DNA of 64,000 nt. Origin: G965212025 sp965212025 (GTDB lineage: Bacteria > Pseudomonadota > Gammaproteobacteria > Poriferisulfidales > Oxydemutatoraceae). This document shows positions 16,775-25,444 of the stretch, one piece after another. Location: assembly GCA_965212025.1 (NCBI GenBank), contig OZ243039.1, forward strand, positions 1,364,001-1,428,000, read 5' to 3'. Below the pieces are notes generated by a model, which was not told the origin of the DNA, ran no database searches, and saw nothing but the letters and a program-made list of their open reading frames with translations. Position numbers and translations under genes: made by a program. Within the stretch, counting starts at the first letter, position 1. Each line of letters opens with the position of its first letter.

Positions 16775-17464
16775 ATGACAGTTTTCGGGTTGGTCGCCGA
16801 GTCCGGGACGGTAGTGCAGTTTGTGTTGCTGATCCTGTTGCTTGCTTCGGTTTTGAGCTGGGCGTGCATTTTTGAGAAGTGGCGGGAGCTGAAAGTGGCT
16901 CGTGCGGAAGCGGATCAATTTGAGGATAAGTTCTGGTCTGGGGCTAATCTGTTCGAGCTTCATAAGACCTACTCTGGTCGCGATGACAATTCCGGGATGG
17001 GTGAGGTTTTTGTGTCTGGTTTTTCGGAGTTCCAGCGGTTGCGCAAAAAAGGGTCGTTTGCCGAGAAAATTCTGAGTGATGGGGTTACGCGCGCCATGAG
17101 GGTGTCCATTTCGCGTCTTGAGGAGCAGTTGGAAAAGCGTTTGAACTTCCTTGCGACCGTGGGTTCTGTGTCTCCATACGTGGGTTTGTTTGGGACAGTG
17201 TGGGGCATCATGCATGCTTTCATTGCGTTGAGCGACGTGCATCAGGCGACTTTGGCACTCGTGGCGCCGGGCATTGCGGAGGCTTTGGTGGCGACTGCCA
17301 TGGGGCTTGTTGCAGCCATTCCGGCCGTCATTGCGTATAACCGTTACCGTGAAGCAACCGAGCGGCTGGTTGCTCGCTATGACAACTTTGTTGAGGAATT
17401 TTTCGGGATTCTCAGCACGCAGACGTATGCAAGGAGTCAGGCAGACGAAACTGTCGGTAGTTGA
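16775..17464 (+). CDS. tolQ: TolQ, Tol-Pal motor subunit
   Basis: 229 residues, normal length. Inner-membrane protein of the MotA/TolQ/ExbB family with three membrane helices: the first at ~10-35 (VVQFVLLILLLASVLSWAC), the second and third at ~130-190 (VGLFGTVWGIMHAF, then MGLVAAIPAVIAYN). With TolR it forms the proton-driven stator that energises TolA and helps outer-membrane constriction at division. The GTVWGIM and AIPAVIAYNRY motifs are standard. It heads tolQ-tolR-tolA-tolB-cpoB. The usual ybgC gene upstream is absent, replaced by the accessory island. Its 5' part is duplicated as a pseudogene at 9733. Confidence 0.97.
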   Translation: MTVFGLVAESGTVVQFVLLILLLASVLSWACIFEKWRELKVARAEADQFEDKFWSGANLFELHKTYSGRDDNSGMGEVFVSGFSEFQRLRKKGSFAEKILSDGVTRAMRVSISRLEEQLEKRLNFLATVGSVSPYVGLFGTVWGIMHAFIALSDVHQATLALVAPGIAEALVATAMGLVAAIPAVIAYNRYREATERLVARYDNFVEEFFGILSTQTYARSQADETVGS

Positions 17465-17467
17465 ACA

Positions 17468-17935
17468 ATGCATGGTGTGCGTAGGCGTAGACGTCCTCTG
17501 ATGTCGGAAATCAATGTCGTGCCTTACATTGATGTCATGTTGGTGTTGTTGATTATTTTCATGGTTACGGTTCCTTTGATTCAGCAGGGGGTGGAAATCA
17601 GTCTGCCCGAAGTGGATGGGAAGCCGATTAGCGACGAGGATGGTGCGCCGCTTGTCGATCCTTTGATTGTGACGATGGAACGTGACGGGAAGCTCTGGAT
17701 CAATCGCCAGGGTTTTGGGGAGGTGGGTATGGACTTGCCGGAGATTACGGGGGTTTTGCAGGAGTTGTTGCCGAAAAATCGTTACGAGGTTTATTTGCGG
17801 GCGGATGATCACGCGAGATATGGTGACGTGGTGAAGATTCTGGTCGCCGTTCAGGAGCTCTTTCCTGAAAGCGGGTCAGGGGGACGAACTGTTGGCTTGA
17901 TCACGGCTCCGCTTCCTGATGAGAAAAACTTCTGA
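17468..17935 (+). CDS. tolR: TolR, Tol-Pal motor subunit
   Basis: 155 residues. Short basic N-terminus (RRRRRP), then one membrane helix that begins with the essential proton-carrying Asp (Asp22 in PYIDVMLVLLIIF). The periplasmic ExbD/TolR domain contains EVYLRADDHARYGDV and a C-terminal GLIT segment. It pairs with TolQ to convert proton flow into movement of TolA. It starts 3 bases after tolQ and overlaps tolA by 17 bases, indicating translational coupling. Confidence 0.96.
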   Translation: MHGVRRRRRPLMSEINVVPYIDVMLVLLIIFMVTVPLIQQGVEISLPEVDGKPISDEDGAPLVDPLIVTMERDGKLWINRQGFGEVGMDLPEITGVLQELLPKNRYEVYLRADDHARYGDVVKILVAVQELFPESGSGGRTVGLITAPLPDEKNF

Positions 17936-18893
17936 AGTGAACCCGGCAAGGTCTCGGGGTGATAAAGCGCGGAAAGACAGGTTTTTATTTCCTTTTGTCC
18001 TTTTTGCATCCATCGCACTGCATGTCTTGGCTTTCGTTGCGCTTGGTATCGTGATCGCAGCCCCGAGGACAAGCACCATTTCGGCTCGTGTCCCTCTGGA
18101 GGGGGTCGTTCATGCCAAGACGGTCAGCACGGCACAGCTTGAGCGTTGGGTCGAGCAGAAGGAAGAAAAAAAGCGCGTCTTGCAGGAGCAAAAATCGGCC
18201 GAACAGAGGGAAAAAGAACGGCTTATCCGTGAACGGCGGGAGGCAAAGGAAGCAGAGCGCGCGAGAAAGCGTGAAGCAAAAAAGAAGGCGCAGACCTTAG
18301 CGGGAAAGAAAGAGGAGGCGGTGCGCAGGAAGGCCGAGGAGACCAAGGCAGCGGCGGAGGCACGCAGGAAGGACGAGGAAGCCAAGGCGGCGGCGGAGGC
18401 TCGCAGGAAGGCCGAGGAAGCCAAGGCGGCGGCAGCTCACAGGAAGGCCGAGGAGACCAAGGCAGCGGCGGAGGCGCTCAGGAAGGCGGAAGCCAAGGTG
18501 GCGGCAGAGGCGCGCAGGAAGGCTGAGGAAGCCAGGGCGCAGGCGGCGGCAAAAGCAAAAGCCGAGGAAGAGGCACGGCTTCGTGTGGAAGCCGAGAAAC
18601 GCCGCAGTCGGGAACTGGCTTTGCTGGTCGTCAAATATATACGCGATATTGAGAACAGGATTCGGTCGGTGTGGACCATTCCGCCCGGTGGCGTTGGTCA
18701 AGGCGATTGCACCATTCGTTTTCAGCAGGACAGAAGCGGTTACGTCAGGAGCGTGAAGATTCAGACCTGCGATGGTAACCAGCTGTATCGCCAGTCTCTC
18801 GAAGATGCTGTGTTGAAAGCGGCACCTTTGCCACTGCCAGGTGATGATGAGATATTTGATGAGGAGGTCGAGGTCACATTCGGGCCTCAGTGA
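17919..18893 (+). CDS. tolA: TolA, envelope-spanning Tol protein
   Basis: 324 residues. One membrane helix at ~22-47. A long helical domain at ~70-225 is rich in Ala, Lys and Glu with repeats of the RKAEEAKAAAEA kind. The C-terminal TolA domain at ~228-324 (RIRSVWTIPPGG, then CTIRFQQDRSGYV and KAAPLPLPGD) contacts Pal and TolB in known systems. The repeat DNA (gcggaggc and aggaaggc steps) creates several long shadow frames on the other strand. It ends before tolB with a ~49-base gap to the chosen tolB start. Confidence 0.95.
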   Translation: MRKTSEVNPARSRGDKARKDRFLFPFVLFASIALHVLAFVALGIVIAAPRTSTISARVPLEGVVHAKTVSTAQLERWVEQKEEKKRVLQEQKSAEQREKERLIRERREAKEAERARKREAKKKAQTLAGKKEEAVRRKAEETKAAAEARRKDEEAKAAAEARRKAEEAKAAAAHRKAEETKAAAEALRKAEAKVAAEARRKAEEARAQAAAKAKAEEEARLRVEAEKRRSRELALLVVKYIRDIENRIRSVWTIPPGGVGQGDCTIRFQQDRSGYVRSVKIQTCDGNQLYRQSLEDAVLKAAPLPLPGDDEIFDEEVEVTFGPQ

Positions 18894-18942
18894 GTCAGGG
18901 TGTTGTCAGTGGTTCCAACAAGAGTTTTTGCCAGGGGTTCAA

Positions 18943-20292
18943 ATGAATTTTAGAAATAGTATTTTTCCCGCGTTCAGGGGTCGCAGGTTCCTGTTTCTCT
19001 TTTTGCTTTCGTGGTTTCTCCTGTTTTTCATGCCCTCGTCTTTGGCGGTGCTCAAAATTGATGTCCGGGAGGGGCAGCGAGGCAAGATTCCCATCGTCAT
19101 CCTGCCTTTTCCCGGAGAAGAGGAGGGGAAAAGAAATTACAGCAGCATTATTGCTTCCGATCTGGAGCTTACGGGTCAGTTTGCAGTACGTGAACTGGGT
19201 GACCAGAGTCTGGTCGTGCCAGTGGGGCAGGAAAAAACGGACTATGCCGTTTGGCGCAAACGGGGAATTGAGAAGTTTGTGACGGGTGAGGTGATATATG
19301 GCTCGGTGACCAAGCTGCCGGAGTTGCGTTTTGAGTTACATGATCCGATCAGGGAGCAACGCGTGCTTGCCAAGTCATTCAGCATTCGTTCCCTTCCGGA
19401 ACATCTGAGCCATGTCAGCCGCTTGGCGCATACGGCCAGCAACGTGCTGTACAAAAGCTTGACTGGCATGCCTGGCATTTTTACTTCGAAACTGGTTTTT
19501 GTCAGTTCGGAGAAAACCGGCTTGAAGAGTCGTTTCTACCGTCTTTGCCTCAGCGACATTGATGGTCAAAACATCTTTGTCCTGTTTCAGTCAAAAGCGT
19601 TGCTCATGTCTCCTGTCTGGTCGCCGGGCGGACAGGAAGTCGCCTTTGTGTCTTTTGCCAGTGGTCAGCCGGAATTGCTCATCAAGCCTTTGAATCGGCG
19701 CCCGGTCAGAACGCTGGCCCCTTCGACCGGAGCAGCTTTTTCCCCTGCTTGGTCGCCCGATGGTCGCTACCTGGCTTATACTGGTTTGAAGAATGGGAAC
19801 TCAGAGATCTATGTTCTGGACTTGTTGACTAAAAAGGTGCAGCGAGTCACCAAGAATCTCGCGATAGACACGGAACCGGCGTGGGCACCGGATGGTACGC
19901 TTTATTTCACCTCGGATCGCAGTGGTGCCCCGCAGTTGTACCACAGCGCCTGGCTGAATCCGAACCCGCAACGGGTGACTTTTTCGGGTTCGTACAACTC
20001 GGACGCAGCAGTCTCTCCTGATGGATCCCGTTTGGCTTTTCTGAGTGTCCGTGACGGGAAGTATTCCATTGTGCTCAGGTCTCTGGGCGAGGGGTCGGAA
20101 ATTATTTTAAGCACTGGGCGTCGTGACGAAAGCCCGCGCTTTCTTGGCAATGGTTTTTTGCTTGGCTTTCTCACGAGTAGTGGCTCGGAAAGTGTTTTGG
20201 GTGTTGCGACTGTGGACGGTCTTTTTGGCAGGCAAATCAAGTTGCAAAGAAGTCATGTTCGGGCGATTTCGTGGTCTCCTTTAAGACAGTGA
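18943..20292 (+). CDS. tolB: TolB, periplasmic beta-propeller
   Basis: 449 residues from ATG 18943, chosen because it gives a positively charged start and hydrophobic signal peptide (RRFLFLFLLSWFLLFF). The open frame extends upstream into tolA but that part is not TolB-like. N-terminal TolB domain followed by WD-like propeller blades with the motifs PVWSPGGQEVAFVS, PAWSPDGRYLAYTG, PAWAPDGTLYFTSD and AVSPDGSRLAFLS. In known systems TolB binds Pal and TolA. The pal gene that normally follows is missing here: tolB is followed directly by cpoB. Confidence 0.96.
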   Translation: MNFRNSIFPAFRGRRFLFLFLLSWFLLFFMPSSLAVLKIDVREGQRGKIPIVILPFPGEEEGKRNYSSIIASDLELTGQFAVRELGDQSLVVPVGQEKTDYAVWRKRGIEKFVTGEVIYGSVTKLPELRFELHDPIREQRVLAKSFSIRSLPEHLSHVSRLAHTASNVLYKSLTGMPGIFTSKLVFVSSEKTGLKSRFYRLCLSDIDGQNIFVLFQSKALLMSPVWSPGGQEVAFVSFASGQPELLIKPLNRRPVRTLAPSTGAAFSPAWSPDGRYLAYTGLKNGNSEIYVLDLLTKKVQRVTKNLAIDTEPAWAPDGTLYFTSDRSGAPQLYHSAWLNPNPQRVTFSGSYNSDAAVSPDGSRLAFLSVRDGKYSIVLRSLGEGSEIILSTGRRDESPRFLGNGFLLGFLTSSGSESVLGVATVDGLFGRQIKLQRSHVRAISWSPLRQ

Positions 20293-21227
20293 TTGTCGGC
20301 TTTCCTTTGCTTTTTTCGCTACGGCCTGGTGCTCCGGGATATTTGTGGCGGACGTGCCTGGCTTCGGCTCTTGTCCTGTGCTCCTGTGCCCTGCAGGCGC
20401 AAAATCAAAATGCCGGGGAAGCTTCCCCGTCCGGGGGGCAGCAGGTGCAGGATTTTCAAGTCATCCTTTTGGAGCGTGTTGAAAGTCTGTATGGAGAGGT
20501 GCGAGTCTTGAGGGGGCAAAATGAAGTTCTGCGTGCCGAGTCGAAAGTGTTGCGTGGCCAATTGGAACGCTTGAAAAAAGAAGTGACCGCGTTGGCGGTG
20601 AAGACGGAGAATCTGGTAGCGTCTTCTCCACGTCAAGGGGTGATTACTGAGCCATTTCCTGAGCCGGTGGGGCAGAGCACCGGGACCGACAGCGATGCAC
20701 CAGGCGCTGTTCCGACTTCATCACCCAGGCGTCAGACGGGTATTGCCCGCTTGGTTATCGACAGCACGCCACACGCTTTGCCGGAAGGATCTTCGTCGTA
20801 TCCGGGCTTGGAGGAAGGGCAGGGAGACGTTGGTTCCCGGAGCGACGATGACCGGGATTACTACTTGGCGCTCGCTCCGCTGGATAGTAATGACTACGTT
20901 TCCATGAGGCAAAAGCTTCAGGAATATGTGGACACGCACCGTGATGGTGTGCATCTGGCTTCTGCTTGGTACTGGATTGGCGAGAGTTGGTACGAGCAGG
21001 GAGAGCACGAAAAAGCACGGCCGGTGTTTGAACAGTTTCTCCGGGATTATCCGCAACATGAGAGTTATCACGACGTGCGATTCAAGCTTGCCGAAATCTA
21101 TCGTGCGCAGGGAGAGCTTCGGCAGGCGAAAATGTTTCTTGAGGCGCTTTCGGGTATCTCAGACGAGCGAATCAGCGCGGCGGCCAAGCGTCGCTTGAAA
21201 ATGCTCAGCTCCAACGAGCAGCAGTGA
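20289..21227 (+). CDS. cpoB: CpoB (YbgF), Tol-associated TPR protein
   Basis: About 312 residues from GTG 20289, which overlaps the tolB stop as GTGA; an in-frame GTG at 20271 is an alternative start. A signal peptide lies around LWRTCLASALVLCSCALQA. Next is a coiled coil (~60-110, LYGEVRVLRGQNEVLRAES), a Pro/Ser-rich linker, then C-terminal tetratricopeptide repeats (AWYWIGESWYEQGEHEKA, then FKLAEIYRAQGELRQA). CpoB coordinates Tol constriction with peptidoglycan synthesis by PBP1B. The CSCALQA context is not a clear lipobox. Confidence 0.93.
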   Translation: MIVGFPLLFSLRPGAPGYLWRTCLASALVLCSCALQAQNQNAGEASPSGGQQVQDFQVILLERVESLYGEVRVLRGQNEVLRAESKVLRGQLERLKKEVTALAVKTENLVASSPRQGVITEPFPEPVGQSTGTDSDAPGAVPTSSPRRQTGIARLVIDSTPHALPEGSSSYPGLEEGQGDVGSRSDDDRDYYLALAPLDSNDYVSMRQKLQEYVDTHRDGVHLASAWYWIGESWYEQGEHEKARPVFEQFLRDYPQHESYHDVRFKLAEIYRAQGELRQAKMFLEALSGISDERISAAAKRRLKMLSSNEQQ

Positions 21228-21896
21228 ATGTCTAGGTCGCTTCCTTCGTTGCGCCCGGTTTCTGATGATTTGCAGGTGAGTGAAATATTTTTTTCCATCC
21301 AAGGGGAGTCTTTGACGGCGGGTGTGCCAACTGTGTTCGTGCGTCTTGTTGGTTGTCCTTTGCGTTGTTCTTATTGCGATACGGAATATGCCTTCCATGG
21401 TGGACATCGGATGGGAATGGAAAAAGTGCTTCGTTCTGTCAGCGTTTACCCGACCCGTTTTGTGACCGTCACAGGGGGTGAGCCATTGGCGCAGAAAGCC
21501 TGTTTGTCCCTGCTGACGCGCTTGTGTGACAGTGGCCATCACGTGTCGCTGGAAACCAGTGGTGCTTTAGGCCTGAGTGGCGTTGATCTCAGAACCACTA
21601 TTGTTATGGATCTTAAGACTCCGGGTTCCCGTGAAGCGGAGAGGAATGATTTTTCAAATCTTGATTGCCTGAAAAAAAACGATCAGGTCAAGTTTGTGAT
21701 TTGTGACCGCAATGACTATGAGTGGTCCAGGCAACAATTGGCGGAACGGGATTTTCCTTGCCAGGTTCTTTTTTCTCCGGCGTGGGGATGCCAGTCGCCG
21801 GCAAAGCTTGCCGAGTGGATAATGGCAGATGGTCTTGACGTGCGTCTTCAGCTGCAAATTCACAAAATTCTGTGGGGAGATGTACCGGGCAGATGA
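21228..21896 (+). CDS. queE: QueE, 7-carboxy-7-deazaguanine synthase
   Basis: 222 residues, immediately after the cpoB stop. Radical-SAM enzyme of queuosine biosynthesis that converts carboxytetrahydropterin to 7-carboxy-7-deazaguanine. The cluster-binding motif is C-x3-C-x2-C in CPLRCSYCDTEY. The substrate/Mg region FFSIQGES and the SAM-binding VTGGEPLAQ are present. Clustered with queC, which catalyses the next step. Confidence 0.95.
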   Translation: MSRSLPSLRPVSDDLQVSEIFFSIQGESLTAGVPTVFVRLVGCPLRCSYCDTEYAFHGGHRMGMEKVLRSVSVYPTRFVTVTGGEPLAQKACLSLLTRLCDSGHHVSLETSGALGLSGVDLRTTIVMDLKTPGSREAERNDFSNLDCLKKNDQVKFVICDRNDYEWSRQQLAERDFPCQVLFSPAWGCQSPAKLAEWIMADGLDVRLQLQIHKILWGDVPGR

Positions 21897-21947
21897 CTTC
21901 GCTTAACCCTCTCTACGAATCCCCCTTTTCCCTGTAATTTTCTTTTT

Positions 21948-22646
21948 GTGAGCCAGCCAGTCGACAAGATACTTCCTCCGGCTGTGGTATTGCTTTCCGG
22001 AGGGGTAGATTCGGCAACGGTTTTGGCGGTCGCGTCGGCTGAATATAGCTGCTATGCATTGAGTTTCAGCTATGGTCAGAAACACGCCTCAGAACTGGAT
22101 GCTGCGCGGAAAATTGCTCGGCAGTTCGCGGTGAAGGAGCACATCGTTTTTCCTGTGAACTTGGCGATGTTTGGCGGTTCGGCTTTGACGGATACGAAAA
22201 TCCCGGTTCTGAAAAGGGATCCCGCAAGGGAGGGGGTTCCAAATACTTATGTTCCGGCGCGTAACCTGGTTTTTTTATCGCTGGCTTTGGCTTGGATGGA
22301 AGCGCTGGGCAGTCGCCATATTTTTATTGGTGCCAATATGGTGGATTATTCTGGTTATCCTGATTGCCGTCCCGAGTTTTTCCGGGCGTTTGAAACGACT
22401 GCCAATCTTGCCACCCAGGCTGGCCAAAGCGGGCGCACGATCAGGATCCATAGCCCCTTGGTGGAAATGCGCAAAGCAGACATTGTTTTTTTGGGAACAG
22501 AGCTGGGTTTGGATTATTCCCAAACAGTGTCATGCTATAGTGCGGACTCGGGCGGGTTGGCGTGTGGTGTGTGTGAGGCCTGCTATTTTCGCAGGAAAGG
22601 TTTTATGGAAGCAAAAATTCCGGATCCGACCCGATACCAGCAGTAG
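21948..22646 (+). CDS. queC: QueC, 7-cyano-7-deazaguanine synthase
   Basis: 232 residues, GTG start at 21948. The ATP-pyrophosphatase loop SGGVDS is at 17-22, and the C-terminal zinc site is Cys-rich (CYSADSGGLACGVCEAC). It makes preQ0 from the QueE product, ammonia and ATP for tRNA queuosine. About 50 bases separate it from queE. The queE-queC-tRNA-Lys order is the one I know from Pseudomonas. Confidence 0.95.
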   Translation: MSQPVDKILPPAVVLLSGGVDSATVLAVASAEYSCYALSFSYGQKHASELDAARKIARQFAVKEHIVFPVNLAMFGGSALTDTKIPVLKRDPAREGVPNTYVPARNLVFLSLALAWMEALGSRHIFIGANMVDYSGYPDCRPEFFRAFETTANLATQAGQSGRTIRIHSPLVEMRKADIVFLGTELGLDYSQTVSCYSADSGGLACGVCEACYFRRKGFMEAKIPDPTRYQQ

Positions 22647-22671
22647 TCATTTTGGTTTTGAGTTGATGCCC

Positions 22672-22744
22672 GGGTCGTTAGCTCAGCTGGTAGAGCATCG
22701 GACTTTTAATCCGTTGGTCGCAGGTTCGAATCCTGCACGACCCA
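22672..22744 (+). tRNA. tRNA-Lys (TTT)
   Basis: 73 nt without encoded CCA. Acceptor GGGTCGT pairs with ACGACCC, D-arm TAGCTCAGCTGGTAGAGCA, anticodon loop CTTTTAA (anticodon TTT), T-loop GTTCGAATC. Very close to the E. coli tRNA-Lys sequence. The 3' bases after the discriminator are CAT, so CCA must be added post-transcriptionally, unlike the tRNA-Ser at 15888. Confidence 0.97.
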
Positions 22745-22796
22745 CATTTGTTTGCGGGCAGGTGTTGGTCATCCCATATTTCACAGGGTTGCTCTC

Positions 22797-23144
22797 ATGA
22801 CGGCTCAAGGCAGCATTTTCCAGAAAATAATTGACCGCAGTATCCCTGCCGATATCCTCTACGAAGACGATCGATGCCTCGCTTTCAAAGACGCGCGGCC
22901 AGTCGCGCCGACTCACGTACTGATTATTCCCAAAAAGCCAATTCCCAAGCTGTCAGATACCACGGCAGAAGACTTGGAGCTGTTGGGTTATTTGCTGGTC
23001 AAGGCTCGGGAAGTGGCGTCGATGTTGGGGTGCGATGACGCTTTTCGCCTGGTAATCAACAATGGTGAAGAAGCTGGGCAGACTGTGTTTCATTTGCATA
23101 TACATCTGCTGGCCGGGCGAGCTTTCAGCTGGCCGCCTGGCTGA
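22797..23144 (+). CDS. hinT: HinT-type HIT nucleotide hydrolase
   Basis: 115 residues from ATG 22797 (MTAQGSIFQKIIDRSIPAD). The HIT motif HLHIHLLAGR near the C-terminus contains the catalytic His triad. YEDDRCLAFKDARPVAPTH is the standard HinT nucleotide-binding segment. HinT cleaves AMP-N bonds in purine phosphoramidates such as aminoacyl-AMP. Follows tRNA-Lys after 52 bases. Confidence 0.93.
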   Translation: MTAQGSIFQKIIDRSIPADILYEDDRCLAFKDARPVAPTHVLIIPKKPIPKLSDTTAEDLELLGYLLVKAREVASMLGCDDAFRLVINNGEEAGQTVFHLHIHLLAGRAFSWPPG

Positions 23145-23165
23145 TCGCTGCCCCTTACTGCGCAG

Positions 23166-24116
23166 TCAATCCGCCTTTTTCCAAGCCGCATTGGACGCAC
23201 AGTCTTCTGTGGGCATTTCTCCGACCAGAAAACCCGGGTCCAGCCGTTTTTCAAACCAGTTCACTCGCCAATCGAGATGAGTTCCGGTCACACGCCCTGT
23301 GGCACCGACTTCTCCGATGATGTTTCCCTGTTGTACCTGATCCCCGCGTTTGACCCGCAATTTTTCGAGATGCAGGAAAGAGGACGAAATACCATGGCCG
23401 TGGTCAATGATGAGCGTTCCTCCTGAAAAAAACAGATCGTCTTGTGCGAGCTTGACTTCGCCGCTGGCAGGTGCCCGCACCAATGTGTGTTTCGGACATG
23501 CCACGTCAATGCCGTAATGTGGTCTGCGGGGCTTGCCATTCAGCACTCTTTGGCTGCCGTAGACTCCGGTGATGGGTCCGTACAGGGGCCAGATAAACGG
23601 TTCGGCAAAATCACGCTTGCTGCTGTCTGTTTCCCGCGCCTTGCGCACCATACGACCTTCTTTTTGGATGCGCGGAAAGTATTTCGGATCAGGTGTGACT
23701 TTTTGGGCTTGCAGATCGTGAATGTATTGTGTCTGGTAGCTACGTTTCGTGACCTTCAAGGTTTTGCTGTCCATTTTTCCTTCAGGAGTTTCTATTCTCA
23801 GGAGGGCTTCGGGTTGTGCGTCCCTTCCAAAGCCAAAAACAAACTTCCCATCGCGAGTCAGGTGCAGTTTCCGGTCGTCCAGGTACACGGAATTGCCAGG
23901 CTCTGTGCTTCCAATTACCAGCCCTCCTTGCGTGAAGTTTCCCTGGAGTCCAAGTTGTGGCAGAGCGGGCTGGGCGAATAGCAGAAACAGCAAAACACCA
24001 AAGGTCTGTCCGAAGGTTTGCACTCTGCCTGCCTTTTCGGAAGGTGATTTCCGCGCTTGCACGGTGTTTATGTCTATTCGTTTCCTGTGCGTTGTGATGG
24101 GTGTTCGCAAGATCAA
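23166..24116 (-). CDS. M23-family (LytM-like) envelope protein with altered HxH motif
   Basis: Up to 316 residues. The N-terminal ~50 residues include a hydrophobic segment (FGVLLFLLFAQPALPQ) that fits a signal peptide; the true start may be internal. A beta-rich middle domain leads to an M23 domain with HYGIDVACPKHTLVRAP (H-x3-D zinc site) and IIDHGHGISSSFLHLE. The second motif, normally H-x-H, reads THLDWRVNW. The position of the third zinc ligand is thus Asp. A HLDWR variant may be normal in a subgroup of this family (recollection). It could be a peptidoglycan endopeptidase or a non-catalytic LytM activator. Convergent with hinT. Confidence 0.85.
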   Translation of the reverse strand: MILRTPITTHRKRIDINTVQARKSPSEKAGRVQTFGQTFGVLLFLLFAQPALPQLGLQGNFTQGGLVIGSTEPGNSVYLDDRKLHLTRDGKFVFGFGRDAQPEALLRIETPEGKMDSKTLKVTKRSYQTQYIHDLQAQKVTPDPKYFPRIQKEGRMVRKARETDSSKRDFAEPFIWPLYGPITGVYGSQRVLNGKPRRPHYGIDVACPKHTLVRAPASGEVKLAQDDLFFSGGTLIIDHGHGISSSFLHLEKLRVKRGDQVQQGNIIGEVGATGRVTGTHLDWRVNWFEKRLDPGFLVGEMPTEDCASNAAWKKAD

Positions 24117-24298
24117 GGCTTAGGCAAACGCATTCCCAACCAGCTTTGATGCCCCGTATAATAACCGCTTCGCCACGTCCTTCGGGCGGGTTCGGTTGTT
24201 CTTTTTAATATGACGTGTATCGCTGATGGCCTCTGTTTTTGTTCCGAGTGCTGAAATTTACCCCTGAAAACACAAATGTAAAGCCATGAAGTTATGAA

Positions 24299-25444
24299 AT
24301 GACAAGGGTTACGAGGGCTCCTGCACGTTTGTTGCTTGAAGATGGCGCTGTTTTTTGTGGTCGCCAGGTGGGAGCAGAGGGAATGGCCGTTGGCGAAGTG
24401 GTGTTCAACACGGCAATGACGGGTTATCAGGAGATATTGACCGACCCCTCTTACCGGCAACAGATTATTACTTTGACGTGTTCGCATGTGGGCAATGTCG
24501 GGGTCAATGCGGAAGATTCCGAGTCGTCCAAAGTCTTCGCTTCCGGTCTGGTGCTACGGGACGTTCCATTCATTGAGCAGAACTGGCGTAGCGAGGGTTC
24601 GCTGCCTGACTTTTTGAAGCAACAGGACGTGGTTGCGATTTGTGATGTGGATACCCGGCGCCTGACGCGGCATTTGCGCGAACAGGGTGCAAAAAACGGG
24701 GTTTTGTACAGCGCAGGCTACAGCGATGAAGAAGCGAAGAAGGCATTGCTGGACTTTCGTGGACTGTCAGGCGCTGATCTGGCGGCTGAGGTCAGCACTT
24801 CCAGCGCTTATGACTGGGATGAAGGCTTGTGGTGTTCCGGGGGTGGATTTAGCACCCGCAAGAAAGACGATTTCCATGTGGTGGCGTACGATTTCGGAAT
24901 CAAGCGGACGATTTTGAGAATCCTGACCAGCTTGAACTGCAAGGTACACGTTGTTCCAGCCAAAACCCCGGCGAGTGAAGTTTTGCTTTTACAGCCTGAT
25001 GGCGTGTTTTTGTCCAATGGGCCCGGCGACCCGGAGCCCTGTACGTACGCGATCGACTCGGTGCGCGAAATTTTGGCTGCAGGTGTTCCTTTGTTTGGAA
25101 TATGCCTGGGGCACCAGTTGTTGTCTTTGGCGTGTGGCGCTCGGACTGTGAAAATGAAATTCGGTCACCATGGTGCCAATCATCCGGTTAAGGAGTTGGC
25201 TACCGGAAAAGTTTTGATCACTTCCCAGAACCATGGCTTCAGCGTTGAAGAGAGTTCTTTGCCGTCCTGCCTGTCTGCCACTTACCGCTCCCTTTTTGAC
25301 CAGAGTCTGCAGGGGATTCATCACACGCAGAAGCCCGCCTTCGGTTTTCAGGGTCATCCGGAAGCCAGCCCCGGTCCGCACGATCTCACGCCGCTGTTTT
25401 CTCACTTTATTGACTTGATGAAAGGCTATGCCAAAAAGAACTGA
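24299..25444 (+). CDS. carA: Carbamoyl-phosphate synthase, small subunit
   Basis: 381 residues. It hydrolyses glutamine and channels ammonia to CarB for carbamoyl phosphate, the precursor of arginine and pyrimidines. The amidotransferase domain has the nucleophile Cys269 in FGICLGHQ and the late GHPEASPGPHD His-Glu pair. The N-terminal small-subunit domain begins LLLEDGAVFCGRQVGAEG. About 180 bases precede it without another gene; I see no clear repressor site. It overlaps carB by 17 bases. Confidence 0.97.
   Translation: MTRVTRAPARLLLEDGAVFCGRQVGAEGMAVGEVVFNTAMTGYQEILTDPSYRQQIITLTCSHVGNVGVNAEDSESSKVFASGLVLRDVPFIEQNWRSEGSLPDFLKQQDVVAICDVDTRRLTRHLREQGAKNGVLYSAGYSDEEAKKALLDFRGLSGADLAAEVSTSSAYDWDEGLWCSGGGFSTRKKDDFHVVAYDFGIKRTILRILTSLNCKVHVVPAKTPASEVLLLQPDGVFLSNGPGDPEPCTYAIDSVREILAAGVPLFGICLGHQLLSLACGARTVKMKFGHHGANHPVKELATGKVLITSQNHGFSVEESSLPSCLSATYRSLFDQSLQGIHHTQKPAFGFQGHPEASPGPHDLTPLFSHFIDLMKGYAKKN

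Larger units (their letters stand above)
12063..17060 (+). repeat. Segmental duplication, copy 2 (parental copy of 8180-10024)
   Basis: Contains the intact DUF1778/GNAT pair, DUF6088 gene, AbiEii array, tRNA-Ser and the start of the genuine tolQ. The left copy retains only some of these blocks in the same order. Nucleotide similarity in the matching blocks is high but with many small indels, so the duplication is not recent. Confidence 0.85.

Noticed and set aside
16736..17812. 358-codon minus-strand frame over tolQ-tolR
   Set aside because: Antisense shadow; His/Arg/Asn-rich with no domain, while tolQ and tolR are clear.
18300..18600. Tandem repeats within tolA as a mobile or unstable element
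   Set aside because: These are the normal Ala/Lys/Glu-rich helical repeats of TolA domain II.
24117..24298. Promoter with TATAAT near 24157 for carA
   Set aside because: The hexamer is present in ccccgtataataacc but no -35 at a sensible spacing is evident, so I do not annotate it as a promoter.
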